The translations under genes were made by a program, and so were the position numbers. A stretch of 64,000 nucleotides of DNA from contig NC_061455.1 in the NCBI RefSeq assembly GCF_022581195.2, forward strand, positions 3,778,120 through 3,842,119. The letters are read 5' to 3'. Shown one piece after another: positions 1 to 10,136 of this stretch. The notes below the pieces were generated by a model. That model was not told where the DNA came from. It worked only from the letters and a program-made list of their open reading frames with translations, and made no database searches. This DNA comes from Helicoverpa zea. Its lineage: Eukaryota > Arthropoda > Insecta > Lepidoptera > Noctuidae. Within the stretch, counting starts at the first letter, position 1. Each line of letters begins with the position of its first letter.

Positions 1-2921
1 GACTCACTTGGGTTTGGTCTGTTTTTTATTTTATTTAGAACCTCGGTTGTTTAATTAATTTATGCTACATTGTTGCGTGCGAAGCCGGCTCTATTTGTGA
101 AGTCTCCTAAACTAATTTACGTACACAACTTTTGTGGCACACGTTTTGCTGTTGTTTTCGTTTGAAATCTACCTAGTGGGTGGAAGTAAGGTAATGCATG
201 TTGTGTTATTTATCTTGTCATTTAAAATTTTGTTATGGTACGTAGATGATTCCATAACTTAAATTGTTCAGAAGATTTCTTGAGTGTGCTACTTAGATAT
301 GAGTTTGAAAGGATAACCAGATTGCCCTAACCTTTGTAGAATAAGACAGAAATTAAGCCAGGAATAAACCTCATTTAGATCTTGAATTTGTTAACAGAAC
401 ACCAATGACTGAGTAATATAGACTAGATAAATGGACTTTAAAGTCTGAAGCTAACCCGCGTTGAACATGCATAGTAATTAAGGATTATTCCTTCTCTGTA
501 CTAAAAGACGCCTGTGCTCTGCATTGGGACAATAAAATGGCTGATGATATATTACGATAAAATTACTGAAGCTACATTGAAAAGATTGCTCACACATGTT
601 AACTGACCTCACATACTCACCATATAAGTACCATTGTTACTTAGCTAAAATAGTTATTATTATAGCAACTAATGTTCCCTCTAGACGCCTCGTATTGTTG
701 ATGGCAGTTTGCCCAATGGGCGCGCAATACTTCTTCATTAGCATCTGGCTAAACTTACCGCTGAGTCAGCAATATTGAATGACCTTGATATACAAGCTGT
801 TGATTTGCATCCGTGCCATATTAAAGGACGTAATTGTGCTAATGATTCTCGACCCAAATCAACAAAAAAATTGGTACGTCATTTTTTTTTAAATATTTTT
901 TTTCGGAATTCCGTCAATGTCATCTAGCCGTATTTAAACTTGGCGCGTGTGTTATTGGCCTTAAGACCGTGCTGCACCCTCACACAAACGCAAACAGAAA
1001 GCATACGCAACGATCATTCATAATTTTCATTCATAAAATTGGATTACTTCTGAAATACTACGACATTACAATGACAAAAAAAGCAGTGCATATTAGCTAT
1101 TTCCCGTCTACTGTAATTCCAATCGATTATTTACGTATTTTATGACCTCCTCCTGAATTATGGCACAAATGCAAATCAACACCTTGTATAAGCCTTAATG
1201 TGTTGGTCATAACCATATTCCTATATCTTTGGAAGTAAGTACTGTAGCTTGGATTTGATAAAAGATGAACGAAACCTTGAATCTAATTACAGAAAATTAC
1301 TAATTACACGAAAACAAAGGCTTGAAAATTCAAAAAAGCAACGGATGTAACAGTTTTATTAATTTGGTATGTTAATTATTTGTTTCACTTACCAAAATAA
1401 TAAAATGATTCTGTCCATCAGTGACAGAATGCACACAATACATAAAAAGTTTACGATTAAACATTTTTTTTAATAAAAAAAATTTGCAAGTAAATGGTTG
1501 ACTGGTCATCGACATATAGGGACCCAAATACAGTACTCATATTTACAAATATTTTGTCGCTTCGATTCCCTGCGGATAGAATATTTACCTTCATATTGCA
1601 GTACTGTGTATAAATAACTAGCGAGTAGGTAAAACTCGGCTACCGTAAATTTTAACTAAAACCAAATAACAAAGTATTTTTGAGTTACATTGAAATATTT
1701 TTACCAGTAATGAAATAAAACTTCTCTCTGCGACGACGCATTTACAAATCATCATTTTCACTCTATCAAATTGTTTTAAAATAAAACGAAGCATTTTTTC
1801 GTTGTTCTAAAAAAATAATTAATGAATTTGTGAGAGTTGATTCCATGAAGATACTTTTAAAATGTTAAAAATAAATTCGATTTGATGAAAAAAAAAACGA
1901 AATTCAAGGAATATGGGCAAGGCTCTTTGATAAAAAAAAATCATACTAAGTTCCAAAACTTTTTTCTGAAAAATACAATCTTCGAGTGAAATTATTCTCT
2001 GCTCTAGTATTTTGAGATTTTCTTTGAAGTCAAATGTTTTTAGTCTCAAAAGTTACCTTTATAGGCTTTGTATACTTAGGCAAAAATCTACATCAAAGTG
2101 GATACTTCTGTAATTCGATTTAAACATGTCTGCTGCTTCAAGAATATTAAAGGTTTGTACTATGAAAACAACGTGTACGACTCACCAGTAAGGTAAAGAA
2201 AAATGTTCGTTCCGGATAAACTTTAGGAAAAATATTAAGTCTCCAAAAGCATGAAATACAGCATACTCTATAATAATATTTAATTATTATCTTCATTTTA
2301 AAGCTGAGTGGAATTAATTATCACTGTCAATTAAGCAATAGTATGCGTCGTAGCAGACCGATAAATTTTGATAAAAAGTTCGGAGTAAGGTTCTTTACAG
2401 TCGACCCTAATGGCGCTATAATTCATAAAAATGCTAATCTAAGCCATGAATTTTCCAAAAGGCCATTATTCTGATAAGCATTCGGACAATAAAATGCATT
2501 TGTTGATGGGCTAATCCGAACTAATTTGAGCGTACACAATCCAGACTACAGTCGGCGCTAACGAACCACGTTTGTTACAATAATGGCCGCCACGGACCAT
2601 ATATTCCACTTTTAATGTAAGCAAATACCCCAACATTGTATCCAGTTTAAAAATGCTTTTGATTTAATTGTCCGTAAACGTAAAAAGGCAATTTCAAAAA
2701 AGGAATCCAGCAAAGCGCTTCAAGCGAACTCCGTAGGCTTTGAGAAATTTATTGCCATCACAAATAATCTTTCGCTCAGTTTTCCCTTTGCAGCATTCTT
2801 TAAATCTCTGTACAAGACAAGTTCGTAGGTCGTACAGCTCTGCATGTTTTACGAGTAACATAAATTACAATTATTTAGCTTCTAACCTAAATAAAACGTG
2901 AGTTAATCTCCGAGAATATAT
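1..2921. other. Gene-free AT-rich stretch
   Basis: I see no gene here. Open frames are short (60-76 codons), low in complexity and without recognisable domains. The DNA is AT-rich with many short A or T runs. No SINE, LINE or palindrome was recognised by eye. The right edge at 2921/2922 is where homology to the downstream JHEH unit (starting at 16081) begins. Confidence 0.6.
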
Positions 2922-3676
2922 TTCGTTTGACGGATGACTGTGTTGTGAAATAACAATCACAACAATGGATGTATCGATTCGGAATAAATCAGGAACGATC
3001 TAGTTGTTCGGATGGTAAATATTTATAACTCTAGTTATGATGTGAATGCATACAGTGTTCCAAAGATATGGACTTCTTTCATGACGTTTCACTATACCCT
3101 ACAATGTTTTGTCTATCTGCTTCCAATAGCTTTTAAAAGCACAATCTTGAATAGTTTTAAGAATACCAAGTATTTTAACTTTTTACATGTCCTGTTAAAA
3201 TGAAATAAAAATCACCTTTTCACTTTAAACTATCCATATGTAGCCATTTTGTTCAAAGCCTAATAAAAAAGCCATCAATGTTTATTGCTAATAATGTTTT
3301 AAACTGCAAGTCTATAAAATAAAGCCAATCTAATGGAAATATGTTCCAATCTTCTTCGTTCCTGGTTGGTGCTATCAAACATGTTATAAAGCAAGCTCGT
3401 CAATCTTCGAGAGGAAGATGATCGTTCGAAACAACTAAGCCGAGTGCTACTAGCTCTAAAGACACGAGCATAATTTCTTTCAGATTATGTTAACTTATTT
3501 AAAGAAATAGCTTGTAGTGATACCAATGAGGCATCAAGGTGAATCATCACAGTAAAAAAAAAGTTACAGCCAAACAGTTTATTTACACATAAATCGATGA
3601 CAAAATCGTGAATTTATGTCCTGTAATCAAAGAAGACCAAAAGCAGTACCAGTAAGAAGATGTTGTCGATTTGTAT
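2922..3676. other. 3' flank of JHEH copy 1
   Basis: This stretch contains no gene. It is homologous to 16081-16381 plus about 16930-17253 and 21244-21384 of unit 2, with substitutions and small indels throughout. The position around 3201-3213 is the empty site for the 16382-16930 repeat of unit 2. The sequence near 3523-3533 ('gaggcatcaagg') is the empty site for the unit-2 retrotransposon. The last part is the 3' UTR of the minus-strand JHEH gene. Confidence 0.7.
3578..3583 (-). promoter_or_regulatory. Poly(A) signal of JHEH copy 1
   Basis: The minus strand reads AATAAA here (plus strand 'tttatt'), about 95 bases after the JHEH stop codon at 3677-3679. The same hexamer sits at the equivalent place in copy 2 (21277-21282). 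It is the first canonical signal downstream of the stop, so 3' end formation probably occurs shortly beyond it. Confidence 0.6.
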
Positions 3677-6323
3677 TCAACGGCCGAACAATTGTGATAA
3701 GCCACCCTTGATCTTATCCACTCCTTTCTCTAAACTGTCTACAATCGGTAACTTGGGTAGTTTGATAGGGAACTTCGAGTTTGACTCTTCAACCTTGTTA
3801 TTTTCTTCATTGAATTCCAAGAATAAGTCCAGTGCTGAGAGGACGTCTTCAGAAAATACTTCTGGGGCCTCCATGGCCAAGAAATGTCCTTGGCTGTCGA
3901 GAACTGTTGAACGCAGTAGGTTGGTGAATTTGTATTTGAGCATGATCGGAGATTCGTAGATGATTTCGTCCTTAGCGTGAATGGTGCAGGTCGGTACCGA
4001 TGTGGGGATTCTGAAAGAGGTAAAGGTATAAATAGGTAGGATAGAGGTAGGTATGTAGTATAAAGATTAAAGAAATACATACCTCCAATTTTTATGGAGG
4101 GTAAAGAGTTAAAGTTGTTTCTATGTAGTAGATAGATACAGTCGCGGAGTAGCTAGAAGACTTGGCAATTTTAAATTCGGAACCCAAAAAAAAAATACTT
4201 ACGATGATATTCCCATGCCAAGGGTTCTCTTATTAATGGACTCAGCATATACTCTGACAGCAGTGGTGAACTTGTTCTCAGTCCAGTACATCATGACGTC
4301 ATCAATGAGTGTCTCAGGCGCGTACAAGAGGGAAAGACCTCCGTCTACTCTGGTTTTGTAAGCTTTACGAGTACCACCAGAAAGGGGCTGCATCAGCCAC
4401 GCGAAGAGACCCATTGGAGAATCTGACAGGGCAATTCCTGTAATAGAAATATTATGTAATCATCTTCCTCTGCTTTTATCCCAATTTTATTTGGGGCTGT
4501 GGGAACGTGTTTTCTCCTTCCATACTCTTCTATCTGCCGTCGTCTTACGTGTAACATGAATGTATTTTCAAAATAATAAATAATCTATTAATCAATTCTA
4601 GAGTGCATTAAATAGATACAAGCAAAACTATTTAATAAAATGCATTTCGATATTATATTCTTACCAATGGTATCTGGCTTAGTAGCCTGCATGTGCAAGT
4701 ACCCGGATTCCTCAACGAGTCCCAGAACGACATCAAGTATTGGGTACATTCTGTCCGCCACCGAAGAGTCCACGACCAGCGATTGGAACAACGGGTTCAG
4801 TGAACCAGCTAAGTAGGTGAGCAGTGAACCAGGAGCTAGAGATATCGGGAAGTTCGTGTGGTAGCCAAGGATTTTCTGAAAATAAAACGTGAAGGAAAAA
4901 TTTCTTTAAAAAATAGGTAACCTATGGTGAAAAACTATCATGTATTTAATTAAAATAATAATTGAAAACCGCCATCAAAAAACTCCTAATTGTTTTACAA
5001 ATATAATTTTTAAGAAAACTCTATAATTAAAATAATAAAAGAGTATTCGAAAATCTTACATCAGGATAGAAAGTGACCATATCGTTAGCTATTAGGGCAC
5101 CAAAGTCGCCGCCTTGAACATAGAACTTCTCGAAACCGAGTCGGGCCATAAGGTTTTTCATGATAGCTGCAATTTCCACCTCTCCCATACCTGGACGAGT
5201 TGTTCCCTGCCAAATAAGAAAAAAAGGTTTTGCTTAATTATGTGGAACAAAATAATATAAAAGCTTTTCAATTAGCAATTTATCTAATCTCTAAACGTCA
5301 TATGTATTGAAAGTTCCCAAAATACTTACATCAGAAAAACCAAATCCAGGTAAACTTGGGACTACAACTTCCACAGCGAAACCTCTCTTTTCGTTGTATT
5401 CAGTAATAAGTGGAATGGATCCATAGAATTCCCTGATGGATCCAGGCCAGCCGTGCATCATGAGAAGAGGTAGCACCAACGTGCCTTCAGGTACCTAAAA
5501 CAAAGAAGCGCCATATTTAGTACCACTCCAAATCACATAAGAAGTATATATCTCCAGCAGAATCTTTCCTTGCTTCAAGGACCTCTACGATTTCTGGCTA
5601 AGTTAATAACATACTCGAACATTTAGGAAAATTCTGAAAGAGTTGGTCCAGCTCAGAAATGTAATCCTAGCAATCTTAACCTACTAAGTTCCTACTGAAA
5701 CACGAGACCAATGCAAGAAACTCACATAATATAGATAATACTGACCTCAGGCTTCACCCTAATGAAGTGTATATCGAGTCCTTGAATATTAGTCTTGTAA
5801 TGAGGGAACTGGTTCAAGAAATCTTCGCGTTCAGTGAAGTTGTACTTGTTAGCCCAGAAGTCCATCCAGTAGTCCAGGTTATCTGAGTTGAAACCGTACT
5901 CGAAGGCAATACCTTCTAGAGGTTTGGTCACTTCGCGGCGATTGTTGATACGATTTCTTAGGTCAGCTACCATCTGAAACGTTAGGAAGGAAAACATGTG
6001 GATGAGAAATTTGTAGTTGTTCCGTCTTTTGAGCCGACAGAGCGTATTGCAATATGTATTTTTGCAAGCCAAGTTCATTTCAATTACAACAAAAAAAGTT
6101 TCAATTAAAATGTATCTAAACAATGAAATAAAACACTTACCTCATCCGTGAACTGGATTTTGAAAGGTCGGATATCCTCGCTAATCTTCCCCTCTTGTCC
6201 AAGTGGACCCCACCATTTTTCTATACTTGATAGAAATTCAGGTGAGGTGACCTCCTTGGCGGACACACCCAGGACAAGAGTCACGTAGGCCGAAAGCACG
6301 AATACTCTTAAGAACGTATTCAT
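3677..6323 (-). CDS. JHEH: Juvenile hormone / microsomal epoxide hydrolase, copy 1
   Basis: The product is an alpha/beta-hydrolase that opens epoxides such as that of juvenile hormone. Seven exons join in phase: 6323-6141, 5973-5746, 5494-5330, 5206-5060, 4875-4665, 4437-4203 and 4010-3677, giving 500 aa. Seen in the sequence: a hydrophobic N-terminus (residues 4-20); the WWGP and IRPFKI motifs of the N-terminal region; the oxyanion-hole motif HGWPG (151-155); nucleophile Asp226 in GGDFGA; lid tyrosines Tyr300 (SGYLHMQ) and Tyr375 (RVYAES); and the charge-relay residues Glu405 and His432 (GHF). These numbers lie within one of those known for mammalian EPHX1 (226, 299, 374, 404, 431). The start at 6323 is the first ATG; the upstream in-frame codon at 6338 is TTG. 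The C-terminus runs about 45 residues beyond the usual family end. All splice sites are GT-AG. That the natural substrate is juvenile hormone is inferred from family and taxon. Confidence 0.93.
4460..4562 (+). repeat. Dispersed repeat in JHEH intron 5
   Basis: This is a copy of a short dispersed repeat with a core resembling 'tttatttggggctgtggg' followed by 'ttctatctgccgtcgtctta'. Related copies lie at 22148-22250 (the paralogous intron of copy 2) and at 31044-31146 ('tgttatttggggtcgtcgca', 'cttttatcagccgtcatcta'). Because both JHEH introns carry it at the same place, it was there before the duplication. Confidence 0.55.
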
Positions 6324-6361
6324 CGTTGCTGATTTCAATGTTCGACTAACCGAAGTCCCAG

Positions 6362-6369
6362 CTTATATA
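6362..6369 (-). promoter_or_regulatory. TATA box of JHEH copy 1
   Basis: The minus strand reads TATATAAG, ending 38 bases before the ATG at 6323. If transcription starts about 30 bases downstream of it, the 5' UTR would be only some 10-15 bases long. The element is conserved at 24050-24057 in copy 2. A promoter role is inferred from motif and position. Confidence 0.5.
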
Positions 6370-7887
6370 CTGTTCCCCATTTAGTTTATTTCGATCTACA
6401 CCAATTGTTTAAATATTAAATTTTTAATATTAACATTAAATTGTTTAATTTTACAATATTTGCTCAATTTCGTCAGTGAATGAAAAAAAGGTGTGCTTCC
6501 TTTTCTTATTCAAAAATGCCTACAATTTTTGCTTGACTAAGAATGTTTCCTCGCTTTGTCTGCATGATTAAAAACCAGTGGAGTGTACTTCATACCCACG
6601 CTCCGGTATTCGACGGTGCAATTCCGTAAAGTATTCGAGTACAAATGACCGCACACAATATGAAAATCAGCCCACTTTCCTTAAGGCAAGTGTATTGTGT
6701 GAATTTTGAAATCTCATTTGTTATTTATTTATTTACGATTTTTTACATACGAAATAAAGAAAAACAACAGGAAAGAAAGAAAGAAAGAATTTACAAAGGT
6801 AAAGCCTATTTCTAAATCAAATTCTTCCAGCATAGCTGCGAAAGTAAATAGGAATAATAGAGTTGTTTGTTTTGATAGGTTTTCAATGATTAAATAACTG
6901 ATAACTGTGTTTTTGTTACTTAAACCATCTTTACTCTTAGAACTCAATAATGATTCTTTAATTAAGTGGTGTTTGACCACTTATTAAGTTCCATTTTCAA
7001 CCTAGATGGGCCATTTCTGGGAATACATGAAAGTAAAGTAGATAAAAACATTTTAGTACTTAATACAACTTTTTCAGTTTCTATTTGCTTCAGGCACTAA
7101 AATCAACAATCATTAATAATAGCCACATTGAATATTAAATGTGTCGCTAATTTGTTAATTTGCATAGTTATTAATTAACACCTGGTTCTATATGTCATTA
7201 GTTCCAGTCGAAACCATTCAAATAAATATGTTTTGAAGGTACATATTTTTGGCACGTACAGAACTATTAGTTCTCCAAATAAGGAAAATTGAAACAAACT
7301 GCGCAAATAAGACTTGAAAATGTATTATTTGTGTTTCATCATACGGTCTTTCTTTATTGTTTCAGAAGTAAGAGTTTCCAGGTCATTAAGATATTTTTGA
7401 AAGCTTCCAATTATGTATATAGCACGATTTCAATTTATTATTACATTTTTTCAAGTGTCGTGTTACTATAGCTCCCTCACGATGGTTCTTAAATTATTTA
7501 AGAACGAACTAATCACGAGCCACAAAATCCAAACTGTAATATGTCACGGGGTCTCATATAAATCCGTAGCGGCAGCTGAAAGACGTAAGGTAAAACACAT
7601 CCCATATTTTGAATACGCGGAATATCAATATCTTACAATCACACATAAATATCGCATAAATATCCATTTCACTTCAAACCCAAATCAAATAAATACAATT
7701 TCCTAACACATCCTCAAGAATAAGTACTCTTCCAATAAATTCATATAAATTGAAGCACTTCAAAACATCCATCGTTGATATCCGTGCGAATTGAACGATT
7801 TTTTCATCGTGCTCCAAAGAAATGGTATTCAACAAGCATATACTTTGGGATGACATGATAAATTATGTAATTTGCAACAGACTCCTG
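6370..7887. other. Upstream region of JHEH copy 1
   Basis: There is no gene in this AT-rich 1.5 kb. The short open frames are shared with copy 2 only because the DNA is nearly identical to 24058-25582. A short tetranucleotide run ('gaaagaaagaaagaa') lies near 6772-6787. The region presumably contains the promoter and any distal control sites; I recognise no specific binding site. Confidence 0.55.
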
Positions 7888-7950
7888 CATGTCGATTCTA
7901 TAAAATATCACAACTCACTTCGACATCACTCTCACTTCGACTTCGATCTA

Positions 7951-8272
7951 AAGGTAGAATTCCGTGGACGCGACAATAGTCAACCTTTGAAAATGTATGG
8001 CACCGTTGTCGAGGCCCGTGACAGTCGCGCGCGGCCGACGAATTTCGTAAGCTGCTCGCGGCATTGTCAAAAATTTAATTCTGGTTTTACTAAAATTCTA
8101 TAGATGTTATTAAGCGCTAGACCATGTTGAGAAGCGTACGGCCGCGAGCGGCTCACGAAATTCGTCGTCCGCGCGCGACTGTCGCAGCCCTCGGCAGCGG
8201 TGCCATACATTTTCATAGGTTGACTTTTGTCGCGCGCGGCTGCGACAATCGCGACCCACGGAATTCTACCTT
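7951..8272. mobile_element. GC-rich palindromic MITE
   Basis: The ends are a perfect inverted pair ('aaggtagaattccgtgg' at the left, its reverse complement at 8256-8272). The arms continue inward as imperfect complements, including 'aatgtatggcacc' with 'ggtgccatacatt' and the 'gcgcgcgg' blocks. The 322-bp unit is much richer in G+C than its surroundings, has no coding content and can fold almost end to end. It is nested in the left arm of the larger inverted-repeat element. Confidence 0.65.
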
Positions 8273-8762
8273 AAAGTTTCGTGATTGACATTGTCAAACT
8301 ACACTAGCGCTTCACTATCGAGCGTGTTGACAAGTTGAACTAAATCAAAGTCGAGATTTTGACAGATTTGTCAAAATATGTCTATCTATAGGGGAGGTAG
8401 GGGAGAGATGGGCAGTTGGGAGACATGATCAAATCAGAATAAAAGGGGGGTCCTTTTATTCTGATTTCTGATCATAGTTTTGTTTTTTTTTAATTGGGTA
8501 GTTTACGTTACCGACTGGTAACGGTGTTCATCCATAGACTATCTGTCATTTCTGTGAGTTGTCAAGAACAAACACTCGTAAAAGTACTTAAATGATTCTC
8601 GCCACAGAGTGTCTTTGGTTAGCACGTGTGCCTAGAATTTTCAGCTGTTTTAAGTGTTTTGGTGAACTTTTGTGACTTAGTTTTGTGTTTGTGTGTTGTC
8701 CTTGTGTTTGTCTCCAGTGGTGTACTGTTATTTCGGTAACTAACAACTTTTTTACAAGCATA

Positions 8763-10136
8763 ATGGATCAAAATAAACCCCCCGATCCCGATCCTCCCGA
8801 CATCTCTGCATATGCTCCACTTTCCCCGAACTATCCGCTATCCCAACTCGCTGATGTTGCTTGCAGCATCGCGGACTCCCAGACCCCATCAACCTCGAAT
8901 ACCAGAAAACGCTCCGGAGATGATGCCAACATTGGCGTGTCAACCCCGCCATCCAAACAACAAAGAAACCTAGTTGGCCGCAGCAGGTACTCTGCTACTG
9001 ATAAGGCACCTTTTATCGTTCATGTCTCTCGATTGGAGCCCCAGCCTAACGCCGGTACCTCTCTTCACCCTGTTACATTCGGAATATTCCTACAAAAACA
9101 TAGCATTACTAACGTTGTCCGAGATGGTGTTAAAAAAGTTGGTAGGAACCGTGTATCTGTAGAGTTCAAATCCCCTCAGGATGCAAACTCATTCATTATC
9201 AACAGCATTTTACACAAGAACCGCTATGTTGCCTCTATCCCCACTTTTAATATAACTCGGATGGGAGTTGTGACTGGTGTTCCCACTGATTTAAATGAAG
9301 AGGAAGTCCAAAAGTACTTACAGGTCCCTTCAGGTTGTGGTGAAATCCTGAAAGTTCGTCGCATAAACAGGAAAGTAGTTATTGATGGGGTGACTGAATT
9401 CAAGGCAACAGAGACATGTGTACTTACATTTGATGGCCAAGTATTACCTCAAAGAGTATTTTGCTGTTACACCTCCCTTCCAGTTCAGCAATATGTTTAT
9501 CCCACCATCCAGTGCCGTAAGTGCTGCAGGTTTGGTCATGTGGAACTAGTGTGTCGGTCCAAGCCTCGCTGCAGTAAGTGCGGCCATGATCACCCTGGTG
9601 ATGGTTGCAGCACTTCTGAGGCGGAGGCATTCTGTGTGCTCTGCTCAGGGAATCATTTTGCAAATAGCAAATCATGCCCGGAGTTGGGTAGACAGAAGGC
9701 CATTAAGACGGTTATGGCTGAGAAGTCCCTTTCATATGCTGAAGCTAGCAAATCTGTCCCACTTCCTTCTCGCAATTATGCTAATGCTGCAAAAGCTATT
9801 CCCGCCCCCACTCAGTCATACCGCAAAACTGTTTTCCTTAAGCCAAAGACCCATGCCCCTCTATCTCCCTCTTATGATAAAGCTGCCCATCAGCAGATTA
9901 TTAACTCCCCTGCACCTTCACAGCCTGATGGCTGCGCTCTGAATAACCCATTCATTGATAATAATGTTTCCTCAATAATAGATATTCTTATTAAACTTCT
10001 ATCTACAATTCTATCCACCAATAATACCCAATTACCGTCCAACGTTGCCTACCAACTAACTAACCTTTTATTAAATATTAGAAATGGCGCCTCGCCAAGT
10101 ATTCCTTCAATGGAATGTGAGGAGCGTGTGGCATAA
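8763..10136 (+). CDS. Retrotransposon ORF1, gag-like zinc-knuckle protein
   Basis: This 457-residue protein would bind the element RNA and form the ribonucleoprotein. The start was taken at ATG 8763 (MDQNKPPDPDPPD); the open frame begins earlier only through a non-ATG codon. The N-terminal 80 residues are rich in Pro, Ser and Asp. A central region (about 95-245) precedes three CCHC knuckles between residues 251 and about 307: C-x2-C-x4-H-x4-C, C-x2-C-x3-H-x4-C and C-x2-C-x3-H-x6-C. A Pro/Ser/Ala-rich tail follows. This knuckle arrangement is usual for ORF1 of insect I, Jockey and R1 elements. It overlaps ORF2 by 53 bases in another frame, so ORF2 translation probably depends on reinitiation or a related mechanism. 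Confidence 0.88.
   Translation: MDQNKPPDPDPPDISAYAPLSPNYPLSQLADVACSIADSQTPSTSNTRKRSGDDANIGVSTPPSKQQRNLVGRSRYSATDKAPFIVHVSRLEPQPNAGTSLHPVTFGIFLQKHSITNVVRDGVKKVGRNRVSVEFKSPQDANSFIINSILHKNRYVASIPTFNITRMGVVTGVPTDLNEEEVQKYLQVPSGCGEILKVRRINRKVVIDGVTEFKATETCVLTFDGQVLPQRVFCCYTSLPVQQYVYPTIQCRKCCRFGHVELVCRSKPRCSKCGHDHPGDGCSTSEAEAFCVLCSGNHFANSKSCPELGRQKAIKTVMAEKSLSYAEASKSVPLPSRNYANAAKAIPAPTQSYRKTVFLKPKTHAPLSPSYDKAAHQQIINSPAPSQPDGCALNNPFIDNNVSSIIDILIKLLSTILSTNNTQLPSNVAYQLTNLLLNIRNGASPSIPSMECEERVA

Noticed and set aside
6324..6338. Five-residue upstream extension of JHEH (and 24012-24026 in copy 2)
   Set aside because: The first codon is TTG; the ATG at 6323 or 24011 begins the hydrophobic leader directly.
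7822..8103. 93-codon frame upstream of the first retrotransposon
   Set aside because: It crosses the boundary of the TIR element and the palindrome, so it is accidental.
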